A DNA stretch of 64,000 nt from positions 1 through 64,000 of the forward strand of contig CAZBGI010000002.1 of assembly GCA_964491395.1 (NCBI GenBank), written 5' to 3'. The notes below the pieces were generated by a model. It searched no databases and was not told where the DNA came from. It saw only the letters and a list, made by a program, of their open reading frames with translations. The position numbers and the translations under genes are program-made. Origin of the DNA: SKVR01 sp964491395. Lineage in GTDB: Bacteria; Bacteroidota; Bacteroidia; Bacteroidales; UBA7960. Within the stretch, counting starts at the first letter, position 1. Each line of letters starts with the position of its first letter. Positions 36,187-44,912 of the stretch are shown one piece after another.

Positions 36187-37101
36187 ATGGCAAGAACCAA
36201 TTATAACGAACTTTTAGAAGCTGGAGTACACTTCGGACACCTGAAAAGGAAGTGGAACCCCAATATGGCCCCTTATATCTTTATGGAAAGAAATGGTATT
36301 CATATCATCGATTTGAATAAAACCATTGCCAAAATTGATGAGGCCGCAGCTGCAATGAAGCAAATTGCCAGGTCCGGCAAGAAAATTCTCTTTGTAGCCA
36401 CCAAAAAACAAGCAAAAGACGTAGTGGCAGATCAGATCAAAAAAATCAATATGCCCTATGTTACTGAAAGATGGCCCGGTGGAATGCTCACCAATTTTGC
36501 CACCATCAGAAAAGCGGTTAAGAAAATGACCGCCATTGATAAAATGGCTACCGATGGTACCTTCGAAAACATTTCGAAAAAAGAAAGACTGCAAATTACC
36601 CGTGAAAAGGCCAAACTTGAAAAACAATTTGGCTCTATTGTGGACCTTTCCAGACTGCCTGCTGCCATTTTTATTGTGGATATCATGAAAGAGCATATTG
36701 CAGTGGCTGAAGCCCAGAAGCTTAACATCCCTACTTTTGCTATCGTGGATACCAATTCCAATCCCAACGAGGTGGATTTCCCCATTCCTGCCAATGACGA
36801 TGCGTCCAAATCTATTTCTATTATTGTTAAAACAATGGTAGAAGCGATCCAGGAAGGCATTACCGAAAGGAAACTGGAGAAAGATAAAGCCGTTGAAGAG
36901 GAAGAAGAAAGAGAAATAGAAGCGGAAGCAGAAAAGGCAAAGGCTACATCATTGGAAGAAGTTGAAGACCTTGATGAGGATGAGAAAGAAGCTGCACGGA
37001 AAGCAAAAAAACTCAAGCTCAAGGAAGAAGAAGATGATGACTCTATGAAGAAATCATCCAAAGCTCCCAGGGGCGTCGCTGCTAAAAGACCCAGAAAATA
37101 A
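36187..37101 (+). CDS. rpsB: 30S ribosomal protein S2 with a charged C-terminal extension
   Basis: The first 235 or so residues are standard S2: LLEAGVHFGHLKRKWNPNM, FVATKKQAKD, ERWPGGMLTNF, VDIMKEHIAVAEA and PIPANDDASKSI. About 70 further residues form a Glu/Lys/Asp-rich tail that ends in a basic patch (RGVAAKRPRK). E. coli S2 ends at about 241 residues. Such tails vary between Bacteroidota and are probably disordered. Confidence 0.96.
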   Translation: MARTNYNELLEAGVHFGHLKRKWNPNMAPYIFMERNGIHIIDLNKTIAKIDEAAAAMKQIARSGKKILFVATKKQAKDVVADQIKKINMPYVTERWPGGMLTNFATIRKAVKKMTAIDKMATDGTFENISKKERLQITREKAKLEKQFGSIVDLSRLPAAIFIVDIMKEHIAVAEAQKLNIPTFAIVDTNSNPNEVDFPIPANDDASKSISIIVKTMVEAIQEGITERKLEKDKAVEEEEEREIEAEAEKAKATSLEEVEDLDEDEKEAARKAKKLKLKEEEDDDSMKKSSKAPRGVAAKRPRK

Positions 37102-37131
37102 TCAGATACTTATTTAATAAAAAATATAAAA

Positions 37132-37959
37132 ATGGCAAATATAACTGCTGCACAAGTAAATGAATTGCGCAAGCAAACCGGTGCCGGAATGATGGATTGC
37201 AAAAAAGCACTGGTTGAATCTGAGGGTGACTTTGAAAAAGCAACTGACATTCTTCGCAAAAAAGGTCAAAAGCTCGCTAACAACCGTGCTGACCGCGATG
37301 CCAACGAAGGTGTTGTCCTTTCAAAAACCTCTGCAGACAACAAAACTGCTGCGATTATTATGTTCAACTGCGAAACCGACTTCGTAGCCAAAAACCAGGA
37401 AGTTATTGAATTTACCAACATGCTTCTCGATTTGGGCCTGGAAAAAGGTTGTAAAAACGCTGAAGAACTTAACAACGTGGAAGTGGAAGGAAGAAAAGTT
37501 GAAGATAAAGTGACCGATATGATTGGTAAAACCGGCGAAAAACTTACCCTTTCTAAATTCGCTGTTGTTACCGGCGAAAGAGTTTTCTCTTACAATCACC
37601 CCGGAAACCGTGTTGCTTCTATCGCTGCATTCAACAAAGATGTTGCGGATGAACAAACCGGGAAAGATGTGGTTATGCAAATTGCTGCCATGGCTCCTGT
37701 AGCACTTGACAGAGAGAGTGTTTCTGAAGATATCATTGCCAAAGAAATTGAAATTGGTAAAGATATTGCCCGTCAGGAAGGTAAACCTGAAGAAATGCTG
37801 GAGAAAATTGCCATGGGAAAACTCAACAAATTCTTCAAGGAAAGCACTTTGCTTAACCAGGATTTCTATAAAGACACGAAAAAAACCGTGCAACAAATGC
37901 TAAAAGATACAGACAAGGATCTTACGGTTATCGAATTCAAAAGATTTGCTCTTTCTTAA
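37132..37959 (+). CDS. tsf: Elongation factor Ts
   Basis: The guanine-nucleotide exchange factor for EF-Tu. It begins with the UBA-like domain, LRKQTGAGMMDCKKALVE, and the FNCETDFVAKN motif of the EF-Tu contact region follows near residue 77. The 275 residues are usual. It closes the ribosomal unit before a strong terminator, the common rpsB-tsf pairing. Confidence 0.97.
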   Translation: MANITAAQVNELRKQTGAGMMDCKKALVESEGDFEKATDILRKKGQKLANNRADRDANEGVVLSKTSADNKTAAIIMFNCETDFVAKNQEVIEFTNMLLDLGLEKGCKNAEELNNVEVEGRKVEDKVTDMIGKTGEKLTLSKFAVVTGERVFSYNHPGNRVASIAAFNKDVADEQTGKDVVMQIAAMAPVALDRESVSEDIIAKEIEIGKDIARQEGKPEEMLEKIAMGKLNKFFKESTLLNQDFYKDTKKTVQQMLKDTDKDLTVIEFKRFALS

Positions 37960-37982
37960 GCAACAACAAATACTTGCATACC

Positions 37983-38007
37983 AAAAGGGTCTTCGGACCC
38001 TTTTTTT
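37983..38007 (+). terminator. Terminator after tsf with a UUCG tetraloop
   Basis: The arms AAAAGGGTC (37983-37991) and GACCCTTTT (37996-38004) close a TTCG loop on a C-G pair, the especially stable cUUCGg form. A T-run follows. Confidence 0.95.
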
Positions 38008-38235
38008 ATGGCTCAATATTTTCTGGAAGCGTTGCCAGGGAGTTATTTATTACAAAAAGTAGCAAAAAAAAATGTAAACTTGCAAATGGTTCAGCCAAGG
38101 TTAAGCTTGTCTCCTGCGAATGGTTCTGACGGTTATTTGCAGAATTTTTAATTACGGCTGGTAACCGGAATGAAAGAAAAACGGGATATCATACCCCATG
38201 AAACTACACACATAAATTTATTCAAGGCTCAAAAA

Positions 38236-38949
38236 ATGGATACATACAAAAGAATATTGCTCAAACTTAGTGGAGAATCATTGGCTTCAGGCGCAGGGCA
38301 CGGCATAGATGCCGGCATGCTGAAAGCGTATGTCGATGAAATTAAATCGGTTTATGATAAAGGTATTGAAGTTGCAGTGGTTTTAGGTGGCGGCAATATC
38401 TTCAGGGGCGTTAGTGGTAGTGGGAAAGGATTCGATCGGGTACAGGGCGATTATATGGGTATGCTGGCTACGGTTATCAACTCTCTGGCTCTGCAATCTG
38501 CACTGGATAATGAAGGAGTGAAATCAGTGGTATTATCAGGCATTGCCATTGATCCGGTTTGTGAAAGAATGAGTAGAAAAAGAGCCATGGGTTATCTTGA
38601 GCAGGGTTTTGTTACCATTATCAGCGGAGGAACAGGAAATCCTTTTTTCACCACAGACTCTGCGGCCGCCCTGCGAGCCGTTGAAATAAAAGCCGATGTA
38701 TTGTTAAAAGGCACGCGTGTGGATGGCGTGTATACTGCTGACCCCGAAAAAAACCCCTCTGCCACCAAATTCACAGAGATTACTTTTGATGAAGCCTATA
38801 AGCGAAATTTAAGAATAATGGACCTTACCGCTTTTACCCTGTGCAGTGAAAATGATATTCCCATTATCGTTTTCGATGTACATAAAAATGGCAACCTTAA
38901 AGAAATCATTCTTGAGGGTAAAGCCAACGGAACATTGGTTAAAAATTAA
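38236..38949 (+). CDS. pyrH: UMP kinase
   Basis: It phosphorylates UMP to UDP in pyrimidine synthesis and is a hexamer regulated by GTP and UTP in many bacteria. The start MDTYKRILLKLSGESL is the classic N-terminus and fixes the ATG at 38236. The frame can be read 22 residues further back, but that part has no family likeness. Other motifs are VVLGGGNIFRG, GDYMGMLATVIN, ISGGTGNPFFTTDSAAALRA and KGTRVDGVY. Together with frr it forms the common pyrH-frr pair. Confidence 0.95.
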   Translation: MDTYKRILLKLSGESLASGAGHGIDAGMLKAYVDEIKSVYDKGIEVAVVLGGGNIFRGVSGSGKGFDRVQGDYMGMLATVINSLALQSALDNEGVKSVVLSGIAIDPVCERMSRKRAMGYLEQGFVTIISGGTGNPFFTTDSAAALRAVEIKADVLLKGTRVDGVYTADPEKNPSATKFTEITFDEAYKRNLRIMDLTAFTLCSENDIPIIVFDVHKNGNLKEIILEGKANGTLVKN

Positions 38950-39028
38950 TTGAATTTGAAATAGTTCTTTCAAAAACCTTATTTTTGCAGGTAATAAACA
39001 AAACATGTAACACATAAGCAACCCTATT

Positions 39029-39592
39029 ATGAACGAAGAACTTGCTTTTCTGTACGATGAGGCCGAAGAGAAGATGGTCAATGCTGTCAAACATCTCGAG
39101 CGAGAGCTGATAAAAATCAGGGCCGGAAAAGCCAGTCCACAGATGCTAGACAGTGTAAAAGTGGACTATTATGGCACCATGACCCCTTTATCGCAGGTTT
39201 CGAACATCAATACGCCGGATCCGCGCAGTATCGTTGTACAACCCTGGGAAAAAAATATGCTGGGACCCATTGAGAAGGCTATCATGAATGCCAACCTGGG
39301 TTTTAATCCCCAAAATGACGGTACCATGGTGCGCATTGTTGTGCCTCCCCTGACGGAAGAAAGAAGGAAAGAATTGGTGAAGAAATCGAAGGGGGAAGCA
39401 GAAACCGCTAAAGTAAGCATCCGAAATGCCCGAAGAGAAGCTATTGATGCCGGGAAAAAACTCGAAAAAGAAGGAGTGCCTGAAGACGATGTGAAGAAGT
39501 TTGAAGCCGATATGCAGGAACTTACCAATAAGTATAGCCAAACGGTTGAAAAACAAATAGAAAATAAAGAAGCTGATATCATGACTGTTTAA
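39029..39592 (+). CDS. frr: Ribosome recycling factor
   Basis: It splits post-termination ribosomes together with EF-G. The helical hairpin fold is clear: LIKIRAGKASPQMLDSVKVDYYGTMTPL near residue 26, then VQPWEK, GTMVRIVVPPLTEERR and SKGEAETAKVSIRNARREA. At 187 residues it is a standard length. It lies 79 bases after pyrH. Confidence 0.97.
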   Translation: MNEELAFLYDEAEEKMVNAVKHLERELIKIRAGKASPQMLDSVKVDYYGTMTPLSQVSNINTPDPRSIVVQPWEKNMLGPIEKAIMNANLGFNPQNDGTMVRIVVPPLTEERRKELVKKSKGEAETAKVSIRNARREAIDAGKKLEKEGVPEDDVKKFEADMQELTNKYSQTVEKQIENKEADIMTV

Positions 39593-39594
39593 TG

Positions 39595-39619
39595 AAAACC
39601 GGCCCAGGCCGGTTTTTTT
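39595..39619. terminator. Bidirectional terminator between frr and the radical SAM gene
   Basis: AAAACCGGCC (39595-39604) and GGCCGGTTTT (39607-39616) with a two-base centre, followed by T. It overlaps the stop codon of the convergent gene. Confidence 0.85.
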
Positions 39620-40616
39620 ATTTTCCACAATTGCTGCAAATGGATGGCAATTCTTCACCTCTGAGTAAATTCTTCCGAAAACTTTGAAATACCGGACTTT
39701 TCCATGCCTCCAGTGAGTCCGTTTTATCCTCACCCATGATATATTCAGGAATTTTATCGTAGCAACAAGCAACGATTTCACCGTCGCTGGTAAATACCAT
39801 ATGGCTCCACAACCTGAAACAACCCACGGAACCAGGTTTCTTGGCGGAGTTTTCCGTATACCTGTTAAACCGTTGGTTGCGTGGTAAAAAAACATCCCTC
39901 CCTTCATCGCTATATAGCTGCATGCTCTTGAATTCAACTTTGTCTGCGCCCAACGATTGTATATATTTTGCTGCTTTGCCCAGCTGGTGCTCGTTGGTTT
40001 TATTAACCAGGAACTGAACTACCAGCAGGGGACATCGGGATTTGCTTTCTTTTTTTTGTGTTGCCATCCTTTTGATTCCGGCAATCACCTTTTCAAAATC
40101 TCCTCCTTTCCGGTAAGCTTCATAAGATGCTCGTTCAATCCCATCCAGTGAAACAATTAATCTATTCAAACCACTGTTGATAATCTTACGGCAATTTTCC
40201 TCATGCAAAAAATGACCATTGGTTGAAATGACCGAATAATAATTCCTCTCTGAAGCTGTCCGGATGATAGAATCAATCTCCGGATGTAAAAAAGGCTCTC
40301 CCTGGAAGTAGAGGTTGCAATAAAAAGCATGCCTTTGATGAGATTGAAATATTTCATTGGCAAGTGCCTGATTCATTTTTTTCCGCTTACGGATTACCTT
40401 GCCCTGCCCGGTGCGACACTCAGGGCATTGCAAATTACATGCTGAAGCTGTCTCCAGACTCAGGGAAAAGGGTCCCGCCCAAATAAACGGTCGCCTTCTT
40501 ATTCTTGACCAGCCATAAGACAGCCAAATGTTGATATAATTCCCCAACCTGAGAAGAGTTACCTTTCTTAGTAACAAATAGAGGTCATAAAAATAATTCC
40601 GATAGTGAAAAATCAT
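39618..40616 (-). CDS. Radical SAM/SPASM domain protein
   Basis: A 332-residue radical SAM enzyme. The 4Fe-4S motif CNLQCPEC (C-x3-C-x2-C) is near residue 61. YFQGEPFLHPE, STNGHFL and IVSLDGI continue the barrel. A C-terminal SPASM region has cysteines in SVGCFRLW, VACCYDK and ICSNCGK, so it should carry at least one auxiliary cluster. Family members modify peptides or small molecules. No peptide substrate gene was found nearby, so the role is unassigned. It is followed downstream on the minus strand only by the terminator. Confidence 0.85.
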   Translation of the reverse strand: MIFHYRNYFYDLYLLLRKVTLLRLGNYINIWLSYGWSRIRRRPFIWAGPFSLSLETASACNLQCPECRTGQGKVIRKRKKMNQALANEIFQSHQRHAFYCNLYFQGEPFLHPEIDSIIRTASERNYYSVISTNGHFLHEENCRKIINSGLNRLIVSLDGIERASYEAYRKGGDFEKVIAGIKRMATQKKESKSRCPLLVVQFLVNKTNEHQLGKAAKYIQSLGADKVEFKSMQLYSDEGRDVFLPRNQRFNRYTENSAKKPGSVGCFRLWSHMVFTSDGEIVACCYDKIPEYIMGEDKTDSLEAWKSPVFQSFRKNLLRGEELPSICSNCGK

Positions 40617-40651
40617 TGTCAGAGAAAGTGTTTTAACGCCTAAAGAACCTG

Positions 40652-41764
40652 TCAGCCGGCGTAAGGGGCATTGAAAGAGTCCGTAAAACTTTTTACCATT
40701 CTGGATTTGGTTATGAATTGTTTAACAAAGATCCGGATAACACTATAAGTGGGAATGGCTATGATCATTCCAAAAACTCCCGCAATCATTCCGGCAACCA
40801 TAAAGACAATAAATATTTCCAGGGGATGAGTTTTCACACTTTTGGAATATATCATGGGTTGCAGTACTCCCACATCAATGGTATTGACAATAATGAAAGA
40901 AGCAATAATGCTGAATATCATTGGCACCATCTGAGTCGTAAAATCCATGTGCAGGTTTATGGATAACCCCAGAAAAACACCTATAAAGGTGGCAATGACG
41001 GGCCCTACGTAGGGTATGATGTTGAGCAGTCCGGCGAAAAACCCGATTACAAGAGCATTGGGAAGACCGATAATCCACATGGCCAGACTAATCATCGCAA
41101 AAACGGATGTAAGATCAGTAAGCAAACCCACGAAATATCTTCGAAGCAGCACTTTGCTTTCCGAGAGGATTTCCCGGGCTTCTTCTTTGTATGCTGCAGG
41201 AGTGAAAAAGACGATGATGTTGGAAAAAAGGTGTTTTTCTTTTAGAAAGAAAAAGGTGATGAAACTGATGGCCAGGAAACCAAAAAATACTTCAATGAGA
41301 AAATTGATTACAGAGTTAAAAATCAGTGAGAAGCGCTCGAAAGTGGCAATGGCAATGAGTTCTGAAAGAATTTTACTTCCCAGGGTTTCTTCTGCATTAA
41401 GCAAGGTCAATTCCTTCAAATAAAATTCGAGCTGGGAAAGGGGGTATTCAAGGCTTTTACTGAGAGTGGCAATATCCAGTTCGGATACAAAGGCAGCCTG
41501 CGATGCCAGCAAAGGGAAGAAGAATGCCACAATTGCCGCAAATCCTACAATGATTAGCATTAAAGTAATAAATGCACTTACCCCTAAAGGCAACCTGTAG
41601 GAACCAATATGCATTCGGTGAAAAAAATCAGTCACAGGCTGGCCCAAAAGCGATAAAACTACTGCAATAATGATGTAAAGCACAATCCGGAAAAAATACC
41701 AGAAAAAAAGTCCGGATAATACTACAATCAGAACGATGATGATATTTTTCAATGTGTTATTCAT
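40652..41764 (-). CDS. AI-2E family transporter (PerM-like membrane protein)
   Basis: About eight membrane segments in 370 residues. The C-terminal family motif region reads GLPNALVIGFFAGLLNIIPYVGPVIATFIGV, followed by VLQPMIYSKSVKTHPLEIFIVFMVAG. The family includes TqsA (autoinducer-2 export) and ion antiporters, so the name describes the family only. It lies 35 bases upstream of the radical SAM gene on the same strand and may be cotranscribed with it. Confidence 0.85.
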   Translation of the reverse strand: MNNTLKNIIIVLIVVLSGLFFWYFFRIVLYIIIAVVLSLLGQPVTDFFHRMHIGSYRLPLGVSAFITLMLIIVGFAAIVAFFFPLLASQAAFVSELDIATLSKSLEYPLSQLEFYLKELTLLNAEETLGSKILSELIAIATFERFSLIFNSVINFLIEVFFGFLAISFITFFFLKEKHLFSNIIVFFTPAAYKEEAREILSESKVLLRRYFVGLLTDLTSVFAMISLAMWIIGLPNALVIGFFAGLLNIIPYVGPVIATFIGVFLGLSINLHMDFTTQMVPMIFSIIASFIIVNTIDVGVLQPMIYSKSVKTHPLEIFIVFMVAGMIAGVFGMIIAIPTYSVIRIFVKQFITKSRMVKSFTDSFNAPYAG

Positions 41765-41941
41765 GCTTGCATAACAAGGCTGTTGTTTCCTGTTTGTGTT
41801 TTAAAAAATGTACTGCCCGAAAATCAAGTTGTTATCAGGCAAAAAGAAGGGAATGTGTTATAAATGCGAATCCTATTCTGATTCTTAGCGTGCGGGTGAG
41901 GGATTTCTTTCATTGAATATCCCGCACATCCATGGGTCATT

Positions 41942-42802
41942 TCATAATTCGTTGTTTACAATCAGAAAATCATCCTCTTTTGATACGGTTATATTTGCTT
42001 TTTCAAGGCTTAAGAGAGCATCTTCCTGATCTTTCAGCAATTGATTTTTCAATATTTCAAGGGAGGGAAACCGCATTTCATCTCTTATGCGAGCTGTAAA
42101 ATGAATGGTTACTTCCTCTCCGTATAATTCTTTGGAAAAATCAAAAACGTGGGCCTCGATGGTTACTTTGCTTAAATCCAGGGTGGGACGAATGCCTATA
42201 TTTATCATGGTTTTAAACCATTCCCCCTTGTATTTAAGCATCCCGGCATATACCCCCATGGGGGGAATGAGTTTTCTGCTGTTTTCAGGATCAATGTTCA
42301 AGGTAGGAAAACCAAGCGTACGTCCGATTTTATTGCCGTAAACTACCTTTCCCCTCAAGGGGAAGAAATAGCCCAGTTCATGGTGCCAGTCAAATTTTTG
42401 GCTATCCTGGAAAGCCCGGGCAAGGAAATTTTTCAGCATCGTAATGTCGATTTCTTTCTCTCCCAGACCACTGAGGAAAAAGGGCCCTTTGTAAATACCC
42501 TGATTACAAAGCTTGTTTTTTCTGAAATGCTCCAAAACCACAGGCCATTCCCGCGATGAAACACTAAGGTAGTATTCTGAACCCAATTGCTTCAAAAAAG
42601 CACGGCGCTCACTGGAATTCAGCAGCACCTGGTGTTGCATATCCGACGGATAAATATCTATATACAAAACATCACCATTAACAAGCATGTTTATTTCCGG
42701 TATCCGGGAAATGCATTTTTTCTGCATCTGAAAAAATGCCCCTGCTATGACATGCCGAAAATCTTTATCTTTTATCTCTTCTATGCTACTGTAATTTTGC
42801 AA
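41942..42802 (-). CDS. RibF-like riboflavin kinase with a degenerate FMN adenylyltransferase domain
   Basis: The C-terminal half (about residues 149-270) is a good riboflavin kinase: GKVVYGNKIGRTLGFPTLNI, PPMGVYAGML, NIGIRPTL, and the IEAHVFDFSKELYGE segment. It should make FMN from riboflavin and ATP. The N-terminal half aligns by order and spacing with the FMN adenylyltransferase of bifunctional RibF. The nucleotide site GTFDGVHxGH is replaced by GAFFQMQKKC (residues 21-30), and the SSTxIR motif is replaced by unrelated sequence near 119-125. FAD synthesis by this protein is therefore unlikely. A second intact ribF may exist elsewhere. The gene stands alone. Confidence 0.7.
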   Translation of the reverse strand: MQNYSSIEEIKDKDFRHVIAGAFFQMQKKCISRIPEINMLVNGDVLYIDIYPSDMQHQVLLNSSERRAFLKQLGSEYYLSVSSREWPVVLEHFRKNKLCNQGIYKGPFFLSGLGEKEIDITMLKNFLARAFQDSQKFDWHHELGYFFPLRGKVVYGNKIGRTLGFPTLNIDPENSRKLIPPMGVYAGMLKYKGEWFKTMINIGIRPTLDLSKVTIEAHVFDFSKELYGEEVTIHFTARIRDEMRFPSLEILKNQLLKDQEDALLSLEKANITVSKEDDFLIVNNEL

Positions 42803-43035
42803 AGGCCAATGGGTTTTAGATGTGATATCAGATACAAAACTAAAAAATTAATCGCAATAAACACTTTTTTTCCCTTACAGGACTTAACAGTACAAAGCCC
42901 AATAGGCGTTATGCGCTGCGATTATGGATTATATCCTAAAATTACGTGATTTACGTTGTTTACTCTCTTTAAAAATTATTAATATTGTTGTTCTTAAACA
43001 TTTAGATTCGATCATTCACCAACATTTAGGCACAG

Positions 43036-44544
43036 ATGGAAAAAGTTACGGGTAAAATTGCACAGGTTATCGGACCTGTGGTAGATGTTTCATTTGATAA
43101 CACAGATAAACTTCCTTCGATTTATGATGCATTGGAAGTGACCAACGAACATGGGATAACAATTGTGCTGGAATGTCAGCAGCACATGGGAGAAGATACA
43201 GTAAGAACAGTGGCCATGGATTCAACGGATGGTTTGTACCGTGGTTTGGAAGTTGTTTCTACCGGGGGCCCCATTACCATGCCTGCGGATCAAATGATTC
43301 GGGGAAGACTTTTTAATGTAATAGGCAAACCCATTGACGGATTGGGTGAAATCGAAGCCGCCAAACGATACAATATTCATAGCGAAGCTCCTAAATTTGA
43401 AAATCTGAAAACCGAAACCGAAGTATTATATACCGGTATAAAGGTTATTGATATGCTTGCTCCCTATCCGAAAGGAGGAAAGATTGGTTTGTTTGGTGGT
43501 GCCGGTGTTGGGAAAACGGTATTGATCATGGAGCTAATTAACAACATTGCCAAGGGTTACCAGGGAACGAGTGTTTTTGCCGGAGTGGGTGAGCGCACCC
43601 GCGAGGGAAACGACCTCCTGCGCGAAATGATTGAATCCGGTGTTATCCGTTATGGTGACGATTTTATCAAATCCATGGAAGAAGGTAACTGGGATCTGAC
43701 CAAAGTAGACAGGGATCAATTGTCGCAATCTCAGGCTACCCTGGTATTTGGCCAGATGAATGAGCCCCCCGGAGCAAGGGCAAGGGTTGCTCTTTCAGGT
43801 CTTTCGGTAGCCGAGTATTTTCGCGATGGCGACGATGAAACTTCCGGATCTGATATCCTGTTTTTCATTGATAATATTTTCCGTTTTACCCAGGCAGGTT
43901 CGGAGGTTTCTGCCCTGTTGGGTCGTATGCCTTCGGCAGTGGGGTACCAACCTACCCTGGCAACCGAAATGGGCTTGATGCAGGAACGCATTACTTCTAC
44001 CAAAAGAGGTTCCATTACATCTGTTCAGGCTGTTTATGTGCCTGCCGATGACCTCACCGACCCGGCTCCTGCAACTACGTTCTCTCACCTTGACGCAACC
44101 ACGGTATTGAGCCGGAAAATATTTGAGTTGGGGATATATCCGGCAGTCGACCCGCTGGATTCTACTTCAAGGATTCTTTCTCCTGAAGTAGTGGGAGATG
44201 ACCACTACAATACCGCCAGGGAAGTAAAGATGTTGCTGCAGCGGTACAAAGAACTGCAGGATATTATCGCCATTCTGGGTATGGATGAATTGTCAGAGGA
44301 AGACCGGTTGGTTGTAAGCAGGGCACGCAGAGTTCAACGCTTTCTTTCTCAACCTTTCTTTGTGGCCGAACAGTTTACCGGGCTCAAAGGCACCTTTGTT
44401 TCTATCGAAGATACCCTGAAAGGCTTTAAAATGATTATGAACGGCGAAGTTGATGAATATCCCGAAGCAGCATTTAACCTCGTGGGTACCATTGAGGAAG
44501 CCATTGAAAAAGGTAAAGCTATTTTAGAATCCAACAAAGACTGA
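43036..44544 (+). CDS. atpD: F1 ATP synthase subunit beta
   Basis: The catalytic subunit of F1. Walker A GGAGVGKT near residue 155, the FAGVGERTREGND loop, Walker B ILFFIDNIFRF and the SAVGYQPTL segment are all present, and so is the catalytic glutamate in GERTREG. The 502 residues are typical. It is followed five bases later by atpC and then nothing else of the complex, consistent with the split atp loci of Bacteroidota. Confidence 0.97.
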   Translation: MEKVTGKIAQVIGPVVDVSFDNTDKLPSIYDALEVTNEHGITIVLECQQHMGEDTVRTVAMDSTDGLYRGLEVVSTGGPITMPADQMIRGRLFNVIGKPIDGLGEIEAAKRYNIHSEAPKFENLKTETEVLYTGIKVIDMLAPYPKGGKIGLFGGAGVGKTVLIMELINNIAKGYQGTSVFAGVGERTREGNDLLREMIESGVIRYGDDFIKSMEEGNWDLTKVDRDQLSQSQATLVFGQMNEPPGARARVALSGLSVAEYFRDGDDETSGSDILFFIDNIFRFTQAGSEVSALLGRMPSAVGYQPTLATEMGLMQERITSTKRGSITSVQAVYVPADDLTDPAPATTFSHLDATTVLSRKIFELGIYPAVDPLDSTSRILSPEVVGDDHYNTAREVKMLLQRYKELQDIIAILGMDELSEEDRLVVSRARRVQRFLSQPFFVAEQFTGLKGTFVSIEDTLKGFKMIMNGEVDEYPEAAFNLVGTIEEAIEKGKAILESNKD

Positions 44545-44549
44545 TAGAT

Positions 44550-44786
44550 ATGCATCTTAAAGTAATGTCACCCCAAAATTTTATTTACGAAGGGGAAGTG
44601 GTTCTGGTTCAGTTTCCCGGTACCATGGGATCTTTTGAGGTTTTGCAAAACCATGCTCCTCTTATTGCCCGTATTGACAAAGGAAAACTTAAAATCATTG
44701 ATGAAGGCAGGAATAAATTTTTCCTGGAAGTTAGCCCCGGCATCGTAGAAATCAAAGACAATAAAATTGTGGTTCTTACCGAATAA
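44550..44786 (+). CDS. atpC: F1 ATP synthase subunit epsilon, short form
   Basis: 78 residues that contain only the N-terminal beta sandwich (MHLKVMSPQNFIYEGEV, GSFEVLQNHAPLIARI, and a PGIVEIKDNKIVVLTE end). The C-terminal helical hairpin that inhibits ATP hydrolysis in many bacteria is absent. Short epsilon subunits of about 80 residues are usual in Bacteroidota. The start follows the atpD stop by five bases. Confidence 0.93.
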   Translation: MHLKVMSPQNFIYEGEVVLVQFPGTMGSFEVLQNHAPLIARIDKGKLKIIDEGRNKFFLEVSPGIVEIKDNKIVVLTE

Positions 44787-44840
44787 CCCCATCCTCTTTA
44801 GAATTTATTTGGTTTTTTTATTCTTGTTTTACAAAGGATT

Positions 44841-44868
44841 GCCCCTCCGAGACCATTTTCTGAGGGGC
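44841..44868 (+). terminator. Probable terminator after atpDC
   Basis: The arms GCCCCTC (44841-44847) and GAGGGGC (44862-44868) enclose a 14-base loop. The following bases are T-rich but not a clean T-run. Confidence 0.5.
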
Positions 44869-44912
44869 TTATTTGTAGGGGATTTATTATCTTTACCAAA
44901 ACTAAAATAATA

